NCBI GenBank assembly: GCA_963971575.1
Contig: OZ020616.1
Location: forward strand, 32,406,306 to 32,470,305
Source: Liopterus haemorrhoidalis
Lineage: Eukaryota; Arthropoda; Insecta; Coleoptera; Dytiscidae
Direction of reading: 5' to 3'
DNA length: 64,000 bases
The notes beneath the pieces were generated by a model, which searched no databases, was not told the origin of the DNA, and saw only the letters and a list, made by a program, of their open reading frames with translations. The translations under genes were made by a program, and so were the position numbers. Of this stretch, positions 1 through 11,652 are shown piece by piece; the stretch's first letter is position 1; each line of letters begins with the position of its first letter.

Positions 1-678
1 TGGTTCTGATTTTTTGTTCTTTGCATTTCTCTTTATTTCCTTCTCCAAATCAGGCAATTCAGTTAGATTGTACTTTTTATCCCCATATAGTAAGTATTGG
101 CCGTTGTAATCTAATTTGATATCCACACATTCTTTTTTTAAAGTTTTATAATTTATTAAGAGATCCTTTTTAATTTTTATCTGTGCTGAAGTTAAATCAT
201 TTTCTATATAGATATTCATGCCTTTAAAATAATGTTTTCTTTTATGTATCTCATGTTTCATACCTAATGATTTTAATTGAATTAAAATCGCTCGATCCTT
301 ATCTTCTTTTGCACCAAGTCTTCTTACTTCCACAAGATCATTTGACATTATTTCAATATTCAAATGTTTACTTAGCACTTCAGCGACCCTGGGTTTAACA
401 TCACACGGTTTTTCATCTGCAGGTTCCTTAACTCCCTTCATTATAATGTTGCACTTCTTGACTTGCTTCTCTAACAAATGTATCTGCCCGTTTTGATTTT
501 CTATAGTTGTCTTCAATTTTATTAATTCAGTGTCCTGTTTCTCTTGTTTGTTTTCAATGTGTAACAACTTTTCATTTATTAACTTCTGATTCTCTTTTAT
601 ATCTTTAATGTCACTCTTTATTTCTATTATGTTACCGTTTAATGGTTCTAACAAGTGAATAGAATTGTCATTAGACAT
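1..678 (-). CDS. Non-LTR retrotransposon ORF1 protein, 3' end beyond window
   Basis: An open frame runs from an ATG at 678 down to base 1 without a stop (226 codons), so the C-terminus lies outside the window. Residues 1 to about 75 are rich in I, K, E, N and Q with heptad-like spacing, as in a coiled coil. A stretch reading KKCNIIMKGVKE follows, resembling the start of the RNA-recognition domain in ORF1 proteins of L1/CR1-type elements, and then a basic region. Such proteins bind the element's own RNA as trimers or multimers; that role is inferred from the family. No frameshift or stop is visible, so this copy may be fairly young. The partner ORF2 would lie to the left of the window. Exact clade unknown. 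Confidence 0.7.
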   Translation of the reverse strand, partial: MSNDNSIHLLEPLNGNIIEIKSDIKDIKENQKLINEKLLHIENKQEKQDTELIKLKTTIENQNGQIHLLEKQVKKCNIIMKGVKEPADEKPCDVKPRVAEVLSKHLNIEIMSNDLVEVRRLGAKEDKDRAILIQLKSLGMKHEIHKRKHYFKGMNIYIENDLTSAQIKIKKDLLINYKTLKKECVDIKLDYNGQYLLYGDKKYNLTELPDLEKEIKRNAKNKKSEP

Positions 679-1779
679 CTTTGCACAAAGCTTTTGAGTA
701 TCACTGATAGAGGTATAAACTTGCAGATTTTCGTTTTAGGTTTATTAATAATATTTTATGTTATTTTGTTTAGTATCTCGATTATTTATTTATAAAAATT
801 TATATAATATTCACAGTTTTTTAGTAAATAATTTTCTCCACACGTCAATATATATTATAGCATTTTTTAGTTTAATTAATCACTAAAAATTTCTCCAATT
901 AACTGTCACAAAGAAATTTACATGTGTTCACTTACACTGACCACACTGATATATTAACAATACATAACAACAGTCCAGACATCACCCTCATTGACAAAAC
1001 TGAATAAATCATCTACCTTATCGATATAGCAGTGCCTAATACCCACAACTTACACAACACACACGTCGAAAACATAGAAAATACACTGACCTTGCTGTTG
1101 AACAATACATAATAGCTTACATATATTAAACTTAAACAGAAACACATATATAGACACAAAAAACTGTAATTATAAACACATGTCATATAGTCAGAAAATT
1201 CTTAAACATAGCACACGACATTACACCTTTCACACAACATTCACCGAGAATAGCACTACACAATATAGAACACATATCGCAGCACCCTATATCCGCACAA
1301 GACGAACAAATGGCACATACACAACCTACACAACTGCAGTCACAAGAGTCCAACCACACGGAACAAGACGTTCAACCATCACAAAACACACAAAAACAAC
1401 ACAGAACAACTCAACCCAAAACCAGAAACCGACTTCTGAAGCATCAGAAGAACAAACACAACAACCCGACACAACACAAAAGCAGAAACACTACAAGGAA
1501 ACACTAGGGAAACATGTTTAGGAAGGTTCAGACAGTTACAAACCCTAGACTCCGAGCGTGACATAAAATGTTTGACCGCTGATAAAACAAGACGTGGAGA
1601 CAGTCGAAGAAGCTACTGTACGAACATATAAGTAGCGAGATTAAATCTTCTGCAGATTTCAACAGCAAATCTTTTTATTCTACGAATAAGTGCAGTGAAA
1701 TTGTACAATTGTACATCGAAAGTTACCACAAGGACTTAGAAAAGGGATCAACATACACACATACGGCCGCATCACAACT
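679..1779. other. No gene; AT-rich then CA-rich sequence
   Basis: The part up to about 1000 is the AT-rich 5' flank or leader of the ORF1 at 1-678. From about 1020 to 1560 the + strand becomes ACA-rich and G-poor, which opens frames by composition only. No recognisable protein is seen. Confidence 0.5.
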
Positions 1780-1910
1780 TAAGCCGTTTCCGCTCCGTTT
1801 ACGTTTCCGTCCCGACATCGTTTCCGTCTCGTCGTAGTTTCCGTCTCGTTTTCGTTCCCGTTTGAGGATTATCGATGTCGTTTACGTTTTCGTTTTCTGC
1901 ATTTTCGTTT
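1780..1910. repeat. Degenerate GTTTCCGT-type simple repeat
   Basis: Imperfect short units built on CGTTTCCGTCTCGTT recur through this stretch with point changes. It is a low-complexity array without coding sense. Confidence 0.6.
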
Positions 1911-1929
1911 GTTTGCTGTTTGAACATTT

Positions 1930-2738
1930 TTGAGAATCCAATTCAGAGGGAGTCCGGAGGCTTTTGCTGACATAATCTTGTTTCCTGGATGAACTATCCT
2001 GGGAGTCCCGTGGGAGTGAGCATCTATCGTTCAGACCAGTATATTTAAGAGTGTAGTACAGATAAGTGTTAGATTTAGTTGTTTTCTTTTTTTGTGAGTA
2101 ATATTCTCTAAATTTTTGTATAACATAAATTCATGGTCCCTGGTTCTCACGACAAGAGTCAGAAGTAGATTCTAGTTTTAGTACTTTACTGAAATTGTAT
2201 ACGATGATCGATCAACGTCCGACTACTGTTTATTTTGGCAGTATTGTAGTAGAAATACGCTTTGTGTGAGATATTTTTGATTATTTGTTTTGATGTACTG
2301 TACTAGCTTTTTATTTTGTACACTATTATTTAACACTACTTCGGCACTCACTGCCGAATAATAAAAGGGACACTTCTTTTGCTTTTTATTAGATTTGTGG
2401 ATACTTTGGACAGCCCCTATTTCTCCTAGTTTAATTACAGGGTAGGAGTGACGGAATTCCAAGGTAGGTCAGATCAGCGTATGTTAGTCTGCGCTGATCA
2501 CTTAAACTGTTTGACTAACTGGCGCCCTGTTAAGTAATACCGTTAGTATATTTTTTCGGAACTTATCTAGATATAGCTCTGCCCCCTTGATTATTATAAC
2601 CATAAACCTCGCCCGTCTCCACTGACGCTAGCCCAGCCAACTTTAAGTTGTATTTGTTTTCCTCCTTTTATCTTAGGAATTTAAGATCCTGGCCTCCCAT
2701 CTGGCCACCCTGATTTTGGAAGAAAGGGAGGTGTAGCA
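1930..2738 (+). other. Possible LTR-element remnant with polypurine tract
   Basis: A TATA-like TATATTTAAG near 2040 is followed by T-rich sequence. At about 2720 a purine run (GAAGAAAGGGAGG) abuts TGTAGCA and an AT microsatellite, the arrangement of a polypurine tract next to a 3' LTR. I found no matching second LTR and no protein, so this is weak. Confidence 0.2.
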
Positions 2739-2764
2739 ATATATATATATATATATATATATAT
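2739..2764. repeat. (AT)n microsatellite
   Basis: Thirteen uninterrupted AT dinucleotides. Confidence 0.9.
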
Positions 2765-4105
2765 TCATATAAATTCATGAATTCTCGATAAATTTAAAAT
2801 ACACTACTATTTATTTACAATAGCCAAGAGTTTTTGTTTATAAAAACTAATTTGTTAACATTTTTTGGTTTCAAACATGATCTTCTGTCATTTATTATAT
2901 AGACTGCGGTGCTAAAAGTTCCCTAGGATTCAACTGAAGACGCCGGTATGCAGAGATATTTATGGTAGAGTTTGTCCATCGGATTTAGTTTTTGAGCCAT
3001 AACCTATAAGAAACAAAACTATTGATTCTCTTTTTTTCTTACCTTTCTAAACAAAAGGGGATCGCTGTCCTCAGTTGCATTGCGACATTCTAAATATTGT
3101 CGTTTTCGGATAATGACATCTGTTGCGATGCTTTTTGTTTTCTCTTCTACTCGTTGCGCAATAAAAGAAAAAAGGGATTTTTTCAGAGAAGTTGGTAAAG
3201 TCCGTACCATATTAGTTTTGAAGATCACAATAAAATAATAAAAGTTAAGGAACTCATAAAATTACAATAGAAGTGATATAACTAGGCATGCCAACCCATA
3301 GCCGTAGGGATTAGTTTTTCACATTACGCATCTTACATAAAGGATGAACAAAAATAAACATCCCTGCGCCACTGACCGTTAACTGTTTACAACCACGTTC
3401 TCAACATGAACCCTAGTCCTTTTGTAGTTTAACAATGTGATTATAGTTATACGGGATAATTGTTTTATGCCGATCTTCAAAAGTAATATGGTATGTTCTA
3501 TACAGTTATTTCCTCGCTTAAAGCTTGTGACGGTTGGGGAATTTATGTACTGGCCATTTTATTCGTCTTGCCCTATATTGTGTTTTTTAGGATTATTAAG
3601 TCGATTCGTTCTTGGAGCGGGAAGCTATGTCTACAAAGAAACGCCGGGACACATTCAAATCAAATAGTTTATTAATGGTCTAGTCATTCAGAAATAGTAC
3701 AAACAGGTTTATTAATGCGTCTGATTACGATGGCTGTAAGGTTAATTCAGATTAACACATTTATAATGATAATGAAAGTTTCTACTCCAATACTACTAAC
3801 AAATCTACACTTCCAAACTAGGCATGCGGTCCATATCATGCCATATCATTGTTAAGATCACTAGCGTGTCGCCAGTCAGTCTGAGTACGTGACTGAGACA
3901 ATATCTTTTTTCCGTGACGTCACAAATCTTGCACGTGCGACCTAAAGTTTTACGACTGGTTTTCCCTCGCTCTGAAATTTGGACCAATCAGAGCGCAGGA
4001 TCCGAGATAAGCCGTCACCAAACCCGGCCAATGGGAGAGCCGCATGGAGTAGGGGTAGAACACCGAACTTCGTATAAAAACCCCGACAACGAGAGAAAGT
4101 AGACA
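2765..4105. other. Intergenic, no gene seen
   Basis: Ordinary AT-rich sequence with only short chance frames. GC content rises from about 3800, probably as flank or leader of the RT relic that follows. Confidence 0.5.
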
Positions 4106-5213
4106 ATTTCTTTGTTGTCTTGTCTTGGCAAGATACTTCAGAAGCTTATTCTAAGCAGGCTTCAGTTCCATGCTGACTCGAACAGTTTGATACCTGACGA
4201 GCAACATGGCTTCCGACAAGGACATTCAACTGTCCATCAACTCATGCGTGTCACTGAGTTTGTCGCTGATGGTTTCAACAGAAACTTTTCTACCGGTGCA
4301 GTCTTTGTAGATATTTCCAAGGCCTTTGATCGCGTTTGGCACGCAGGTCTTGTCTACAAACTGCACTGTTTAGATTTTCCACCTGCTCTCATCAGGATGA
4401 TCGCCTCGTATCTGACCAACAGGGTACTGAGAATCAAGACAGATGAAATTCGCTCATCGTGGAGACCGGTTGAAGCCGGTGTGCCACAAGGCTCTCTGTT
4501 GTCGCCATTGTTGTACGCTCTGTACACCAATGACATGCCGACATCGGAAGGAACAATTAAGTGCCAGTACGCTGATTTCTCAACGACTCCAGCACGCCTG
4601 CTCGAGTCTTGAGAATTGGTGCAAACGCTGGCGTGTCGCGGTGAATGGGGCCAAATCTAAGGCAATGCTTTTCACTAAAAAGTCTAGACTTCCGTCGGGT
4701 GCGGTTAGACTGTTCGGTGAAGACATTCCCTGGTGTAAAAAGGTCAAATATCTTGGGCTCATTTATGATCCCAAATTGGTCTGGAAGGAGCATATCAATG
4801 ACTCCATTACCAGAGCGCGGAAGTCACTAGGCATGCTCTTTTCTCTCACGAATAGAAAAAGCAGTCTAAGCATTTCTAATAAGACCAGGATCTACACTTC
4901 TGTGATCCGACCTATACTGACGTACGCTTCTTGTGTTTGGGCTTACTCCAGTACCGCTAACATCAAGCGGTTACAGGTGTTCCAAAACAAGTACTTACGT
5001 CGGGCCTCTGGCGCTGTCTGATTTGTGCGCAACGTCGACATCAGGAACGATTTGGGCGTGCCGAGTGTGGAAGACTTTATTCGCGCTAGCGCGGAGAAGT
5101 TCTTCCAGATCGCTCAAGTGCACCCCAATCCTACTATAGCATCGTCCGTCGACTACGTTCCGGCCGATGTATGGAAATATCGCAGACCGCAATGTTTCCT
5201 GACAGACTGTTGA
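4106..5213 (+). pseudogene. Jockey-clade reverse transcriptase, 5'-truncated relic
   Basis: The frame opens at LGKILQKLILSRL and runs through FRQGHST and VDISKAFDRVWH (the first catalytic Asp motif) to GVPQGSLLSPLLY, matching fingers and palm of Jockey-type non-LTR RTs. The catalytic YADD box reads YADF at about 4568. A deletion and frame change then join it to the thumb (NWCKRWRVAVN, KYLGLIYD). Near 5021 a TGA replaces what is normally a Trp codon in this family, and the frame continues with VRNVDIRNDLG to a stop at 5213. The endonuclease and ORF1 are absent. At least three lesions make it dead. A CTTACAGCCC-type 3' UTR follows. Confidence 0.88.
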
Positions 5214-5500
5214 TAAACGTCTTTCATCTTGGATTCGCTCTGCTGTGATTGTATCATTCTTATGATAGGTCACAGTTGAACAGTATCTTGACCTACAGGA
5301 AAGGTCTATCTTTATTCCAACTTGTTAAGTTGGAATACTCAAGACACGAGTTGAGGGCTTACAGCCCGGTACTCTTCCACAGGATTGGACAAGAAAGTAG
5401 ACAGTATCCAGCAAGCAGTCTAGCAGAGTACAACTAACTACATACAAGCGAATTATCAAGTGAGTTAAAGAAGCGAAACCGGCAGTGCCGTATATACAAA
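5214..5500 (+). other. Probable 3' UTR of the Jockey relic
   Basis: Non-coding stretch directly after the RT stop. It includes a short inverted repeat (CCAACTTGTTAAGTTGG near 5318) and no clear poly(A) tail. Confidence 0.4.
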
Positions 5501-6742
5501 AGAATTTATGCACTTGTGCATCTTCACTGTTATTTTTGTGTCATATATTTCTTTGTTTTTGTTTTATTTGCACTAACTTTCACAAGTAACGCTGACACCT
5601 TTAGCGGGGCTTGTGATTGTTACCTGTATTTGTTTCATACGTATACACAGCGCGCTGACCGCCTTCGGCATGTCTGTGTCCCGTCCGCTGACGGTTTAGC
5701 GGACCTCGTCGATACGTATCCCCGTTCTTTTCATACCTTTGCCGCTTCACGCTATATTTACATCTTCGCTTCACGTCAACGCCCGTTTTTATCACGTCTT
5801 CAACCGTCTCATCTCTTCGCTTCGCGTCCACGTCCGTTATCGCCACGTTGCTTCACGTCTATGCCCGTCACCGTCAAGACACGTCTACGTCCATAGCCGT
5901 CTTGTCCGTCGCCGTCACGTCCGTACCTCAGCTACGAACGCACGGCCGCCGTCGCACTAAGAAGCCAACGTCATCGCCGATTCACGTCGTCGCCCGTCCT
6001 ATAGCGCCGCTACAGACCACAACGACCCGGACATCATCACCGCAGAAGCCCAGCACGTTCACGGCAGTTCAGCCGTCCGCACTGGCTCCCAAGAAGAGAG
6101 GCACTGAATCGCGCCGTCGTCACGCCGCCGCGTGGAATTACCGGCGTAACCTACGGGCTTGCGAAGCCTCTAGGCCGTACCAAGACCTCAAGAAGTCTGT
6201 GAGGAAGGCCCTCTACGAGGCAGGCGACCTCAGGATTCGCTGCTTCCCACCGCCTACACCGTCACCGCTCAAGGCAACAGCTCGCCCGCTCAGGCTGCTG
6301 TCTCCCTTGACGGTCACCCATCCAACGAAGAAGAACAGAAAACTACGGCGCCGCCCATTCGAGCTGTTCGGCTCTTCATCGCTGCCTTAAACATTGTGTC
6401 GAGCGACACTATCGAGCGACGAACGCCGACCAACGTATAGACCCGTCTTTTTCCTTCTCTCTCTTCCTTTTCTCACTATTGTCATTTATTATTATTACTC
6501 TCTGTTTTGTTACTTATATATTTATCTATCGTCACTATTGTTCTATACATATTCTCTGTTTAATAAAAACCATAAATCCAAACTGTCCGACTATTATTTT
6601 TCAAACCCTGGGGAATCAAGTTTTACCTTTCAGGGCATCTAGAACGGACGTGCATAGTTCAGACTCGCCGCAACGCTAGCCGCGGCCGGTAGTAGTGGTT
6701 ACTCACCCGGGATTCGACCCCCTGGCTGAGTCCGTCCCGCAA
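5501..6742 (+). other. CGTC-rich block with one unrecognised ORF
   Basis: GC content is well above that of the neighbours and CGTC or CGTCAC recurs many times between 5700 and 6000. A 180-codon frame (5848-6390) is rich in Arg, Pro, Ser and Thr; its middle part (AWNYRRNLRACEASRPYQDL) is less repetitive, and I do not recognise it. A possible poly(A) signal AATAAA lies near 6561. On the minus strand GGGTCGAATCCC near 6705-6720 resembles a tRNA B box, but no A box is at the right distance. It could be the end of an unidentified mobile element. Confidence 0.25.
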
Positions 6743-6768
6743 CAAGCGTTTACTAGGATCTTCTCATT

Positions 6769-6804
6769 ACCTCATTAATTGCAATCTACCTCATTAATTG
6801 CAAT
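6769..6804 (+). repeat. Two direct 17-bp repeats
   Basis: ACCTCATTAATTGCAAT occurs twice, separated by two bases. Confidence 0.85.
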
Positions 6805-7042
6805 CAATAAATAGTTGCTGTTTTATACAACACGGGTTTATTACTCGTGTAGATTAAGTTTGATCACCTAACCGGTGCTTTCTGTGCATGACGGTGTATT
6901 CGATGATGTTTGACGAACGGGTCTGCTACCCGTCATTATAGTTTTGTTAGGTCTGTCAACCCTTTGATGTGTTTGTGGTTTTTTACGGTTGTGAATCGTA
7001 GAGAACCGGTCAAGCTTCGCGGGGGTACCTCTACGGTTGTCC

Positions 7043-7790
7043 GACGTGACGTGCGAAACAAACCCATAACGGTCTATGTATTCACAGCTGGCCCACGTAG
7101 AGATCGCCCTAAGCGAAGATAACACGGCGGAGGATAGCGAGTGCACGCAGAACGCGAGCGATTCCGACGTGACGTGCGAAACAAGCCCATAACGGTCTAT
7201 GTATTCACAGCTGGCCCACGTAGGGATCGCCCACGGCGAAGATAACACGGTGGAGGACAGCTAGTGCACGCGGGACGCGAGCAATTCGGACGTGACGTGC
7301 GAAACAAGCCCATAACGGTCTATGTATTCACAGCTGGCCCACGTAGGGATCGCCCTCGGCGAAGATAACACGGCGAAGGATAGCGAGTGCGCGCGGAATG
7401 CGAGCAATTCCGACGTGACGTGCGAAACAAGCCCATAACGGTCTATGTATTCACAGCTGGCCCACGTAGGGATCGCCCTCGGCGAAGATAACATGGCGAA
7501 GGATAGCGAGTGCACGCGGGACGCGAGCAATACCGACGTGACGTGCGAAACAAGCCCATAACGGGCTATGTATTCACAGCGGGTCCACGCAGAAATTACG
7601 CAGTGCGAAGACAACCCGACGGAAGTTCATGAGGAAGCGCGGAACGCGAGTAAACTCAACGTGACGTGCGAAACAAGCCCGTAATGATCGTTGTATTCAC
7701 AGCGGGTCCACGCAGAAATTACTCAGTGCGAAGACAACCCGACGTAAGTTCACGAGATAACCCGGTGGAGATTAAGTTCACGAGTACGTA
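7043..7790. repeat. 123-bp minisatellite, about six units
   Basis: The anchor GACGTGACGTGCGAAAC begins at 7043, 7166, 7289, 7412, 7535 and 7658 (last copy A for G), giving an exact 123-bp period. Inner units are highly similar and the last diverges. As 123 is 41 codons, a 41-residue repeat is open on the minus strand (6868-7614), broken once by TAG at 7261-7263 where other units have TCG. The + strand has a TAA in every unit. I see no sign that it is translated. Confidence 0.93.
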
Positions 7791-9105
7791 GTTCGCGTTC
7801 TGACAGGCTGCCCTTGAGCTCGAATCTCTGTCTTATATATAGCTTAAATTCGAGACGAAGAAGTCTTGTCTCTCTCTCCAGTTCTCATAGAATTGTACAT
7901 AAATATTTACAAAATCCAGACACAGAAAATGGTTACTAATTTCTCACGACACAGACCTGTTAAATCTATTTTTACCAATATATCAATTGGTGAACAGATG
8001 TAAAATGTCACCACTGCGGTCAATGTTTTATGACGCCTACTTATATAGTTTTGTGTGTATCCCTTTTGAGAAATCCGACACCCCTCTAACCGAACATCTG
8101 GTACCAGGTATAAGAACACTTAAGTTAGTCTGTTTCAGTTATTATTTGGAATGCGTAATAAATGATAAAAATGAAAAATAAAAGTTAAATGGGGTACCAA
8201 TGACTGTACCATCACCAGCTATATACCTCATAAGCTGATTAATTTCCGGTTCAAGGAATATTGTTCCTTGAGAAGCATTCTCCTGACGTCTGAATCCTTC
8301 CTTTTTAATTCTGGGAATGTTTGTTGATATTCTTGTGAGTGTTCTTGATTCATAAATAAAAAGTCTTTGTTAAACTGATTCTATTAGCCTTGAGCAAAAT
8401 ATCTTCCCTTCTTCAGATGCCATTTCCAAAGATGCATTCATTAAATAATTAAATATTCCATATGTAATTGGAATAATAAGTGAAATGTGTGAGGATCAAC
8501 GCTCACCTTCATATAATTCGTTGGACAATATCTGGAAAGAGTGATGATTTTTCACATGGACAATAATTTGTTCGATTTTTCAAATGTGGGCAAACCTAAA
8601 AAAATATTTATTTATACTAAAAAAAATGACAATATTGCTTATTGTTTACAACGATTAATTTAAAAATAAATAACTGTTGCGGTTAGCAAATTTTATCTTC
8701 AACTCCCCGAGCAGCGCCAGATAATCTGGTAGTATTGTATAATATTTGATAAAAATTGTGTTAATTTTGCTGGGCCTGGAGAGGCAGAGACTTGTCGCCC
8801 ACCCCCAGAATTATAAAATTATAAAATTTTTGATATGCCTAGAACCGTACCGTAGAAGAGTTAGTAACTCAAAAATTGTATAGAAATAATTGTGTTTTTT
8901 TCTTGATATCAATAATTTATTAGACCATTTCGACTCATCATAATAAAATATGTTTAATCAAGGATATTGTATTACTGGCTATATATCTAACTAATGCAGC
9001 ACAGACAGAAAATGGTCATAATATGTACTCGTATATTACATTCACATCTACTAATATGTAATTCTAAATTGCAGATCATATACATACCGTACACATAATT
9101 TAATA
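7791..9105. other. Intergenic; would include the IR promoter region
   Basis: A TATATATAGC motif lies near 7833. The rest is AT-rich without genes. If 9106 is the IR start, its promoter should lie in the last few hundred bases, but no TATA/initiator pair is convincing. Confidence 0.4.
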
Positions 9106-9426
9106 ATGTCTTGGCACATACGGTTGGCAGTTTTTTTCTTATATTTATTATGCAGTACTTTATGCATTTTCATAAACATTGAAAAAATTCACATCATGTC
9201 ATCTAAAATAACTGAAATATCAAATAAATATCATGACGGGAGATATATTCAAAGTTGTAATATATTTATTTTGGGAGATAAAAACGATGCTATCAGCGAC
9301 ATTGTTTTGAAAGATGTTCATATGATGCGCAAAGTTAAAACAATTTCAGTTAATATGATGGATGGATGTCCGTCTGAAGTTACAGATGTAGACAAGGATA
9401 TTAAATTAGGCTTCACTAATATGAAG
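9106..9426 (+). CDS. Candidate exon 1 of a divergent ionotropic receptor
   Basis: An ATG opens 107 codons. Residues 1 to about 28 form a hydrophobic signal-peptide-like segment (LAVFFLYLLCSTLCIF). The remainder fits the short N-terminal extracellular part of insect divergent IRs. The frame reaches ATGAAG followed by GTACAG, a good splice donor after 9426 in phase 0; reading on gives another 69 bases of unremarkable sequence. The acceptor before 41265 is also phase 0 and leads into a matching IR body that lacks its own signal peptide. Joining them gives a protein of normal IR length (about 625 residues). Its role would be membrane delivery of a chemosensory ligand-gated channel in sensory neurons. 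The link is inferred, and other exons could lie between. Confidence 0.55.
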
Positions 9427-9959
9427 GTACAGTTTAATTTTATATTTATGAGTCACATATTACTTGAATTTCATTACTCACAAACTATTCTATGAAGGTC
9501 AACTCGGCGATGATATTTCGGAGAGAAAAAATATTATTTGTATATATAAATTTTTAAATAACTATTAATAACAGCAAGTACATAGTTAGAGCCCTGCAAA
9601 TCCACGGGTATCCGCGGATATCCGTAAATTTTCTGCGGATATGGATAAATTATCATTTAAACCATGCGGATGCGGATAAAATGTCATTTCCGCTTATCCG
9701 CAATATCCGCGTGAACATTTAATCTTCGGTTACTTTCGGAGAAACATTTGATTGTGTTCTGACTACGCAGTCCTCGGTTATCTTCGGTTTTCTGTATACA
9801 CATGTGATATTTTGTAGCATTCTATCTCACTCTGTTATTGTTATTAAGACTATTGTCCATGACCGAGATTTTGTTGAGAAAATCAACATAACTTTTTACT
9901 TGCCCGACCTTAATATATAAGGGGCAAGTATTGTAATCGCGAAAATTTACGATGCCGAG

Positions 9960-10435
9960 ATTTTGACTGATGACCAAGTTTCATGGTCCAGGGAATCCAA
10001 AAAACCTATTTTCGAAGTGCCGTCCGTATGTGTGTGTGTCTGTGTGTGTTTGTGTGTGTGTCTGTGTGTGTGTGTGTATACACGATAACTCAAGAACGGT
10101 TCAACTCAGAGAATTCCTTCTGGTACTAAAATATTCTCCTATTAAATGGGAAGAACCCTATTGTTTTTTATGAAGATCGGTTGACTAGAAATGGGAGCTT
10201 AATCGTGTCGATTTTAAGATTTTTGCGAATATTTAGCAACAGAAAAATATTTCGAAAAAATTTATTGAACAAAAGTTACTATAAATGCAATTACTAATAA
10301 CTTTTATTTGAGACGTTTTTGATAAAAAAAAATTTTGAACATTTTTTGTAAGATTATTTAAAATTTTTCCAAGTCTTTCATTATTTTAATTTTTTCATAC
10401 TTATATGTAACGTTTCCATGGTCATGATAATTAAT
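9960..10435 (-). repeat. Dispersed repeat family copy, reverse orientation
   Basis: The reverse complement shares CATGACCATGGAAACGTTAC, ACGTCTCAAATAAAAGTTA and a long matching tract with copies at 20.4-21.7 and 30.6-31.2 kb. Family identity unknown. Confidence 0.75.
10027..10078. repeat. (TG)n microsatellite with interruptions
   Basis: TG repeats interrupted by single C or T changes. They occupy the place in the dispersed repeat where other copies carry GACAGACG runs. Confidence 0.85.
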
Positions 10436-11652
10436 TCGTAACTAGTAAACCAAGCCTTGGACAAAAATTTGTATAGAACATAATTTGATGTATTTTTGAA
10501 GATTTATCTAAATATTTAATTTTATTTTTTTTAATTTAAAATTAATTTTTTAATTTTTTTTATGGGAAGGCAAGTCGAGCGGAGGTTTCCCTTCGCCACT
10601 GGTTTATTGTTGTATATGGGTCATTCCATGTCAAGTGGTCTGATTTCAGAGAAGTGCCTTGCTCGACCATCACGAATTTCGATGAAATTTTGTATGGACA
10701 TTCACACATGTCCCCAACGAACATTCGTAAAGTTTTACGTTCATCCATGCAATACTTGCTGAGATTTAGTAATTTGTTTGACCCCATATCGCAGCCTTCT
10801 ATGGTATGATTCCGAGATTTCGGCAACTTTGAGATACAGTATCTCTGGCAATATTTTGTTGAGAGAAACAAAACTTTGCCAACTTATACAACTTTTTGCA
10901 ACTTATACAACAAAATAATAAACAAATCTTCATGAGCGATTTCCGTGAAGAAAATTTGGATCAAACATGGCCTAAAAATTTGCAACTCGAAAAAATTTTA
11001 AAGTTTGGCTTTTTATACCTCTGAAAGTAAAGGTACGATAAACGTGAAATTTTCCACACAATAACTTATCAATACAAGGTTAACGAATATAAAATTTCAC
11101 ACTCCTAATATTTTTCATTAGTTCAGGAATTGAGTGTAAAGTTGATGATTTTTGTGAAAATGCTAAAAACAGGGTATATTTAGCCTACTTTTACAAAAAT
11201 ATGCCTTCTGGAAGCTGTTCTAAATTATTTACATTAGAAATAGCATGTTTTAAACCTTCTAAAAAAGTAGGATTGGTTTTTCATCCCTGGTATATAAGGC
11301 CTTATATAAGGGACAAATTTGAGAACGTTTCTATCACATGCTGCTATCGCAATATCGCATGCATTCCATTATTTTTCATCTTGTTTGTTTTATAGAGGCA
11401 TTATAAGTACCTAAATTGTGTTGATCCATGGTGAAATTGTCACTGCCAGTTCAGAAACTTGAATTAGTAACCCCATCGCCATAGGGTTCACGCCTGATAG
11501 CCGTGCAATACCAGCCACGGGTGGGTTTCTTGGTTGAGGATCCCAAGTCTCTAGTTTGGTTTCTTCGTTAAGGTTCCAAAGCCTTGTGTGGGTATCTGTC
11601 CGGTTCCCAAGCCAATGATTGGGCAACTTATCCTAGGTTCCTAAGCCTGAAG

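Noticed and set aside
1180..1564. Overlapping Thr/Gln/His-rich frames
   Set aside because: They arise from ACA-rich composition; three frames are open at once and none has protein-like character.
2500..2540. Primer-binding site TGGCGCCC near 2521
   Set aside because: No LTR end (CA) directly upstream and no paired LTR; a similar GACTGGCGCC at 63108 is likewise isolated.
6690..6742. tRNA gene or SINE on the minus strand
   Set aside because: A B-box-like GGGTCGAATCCC exists but there is no A box or cloverleaf at the proper distance.
7043..7790. CRISPR-like regular repeats
   Set aside because: Repeats are contiguous 123-bp units without unique spacers, in an insect genome.
9970..10173. Val/Cys repeat protein
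   Set aside because: Translated TG microsatellite inside a dispersed repeat.
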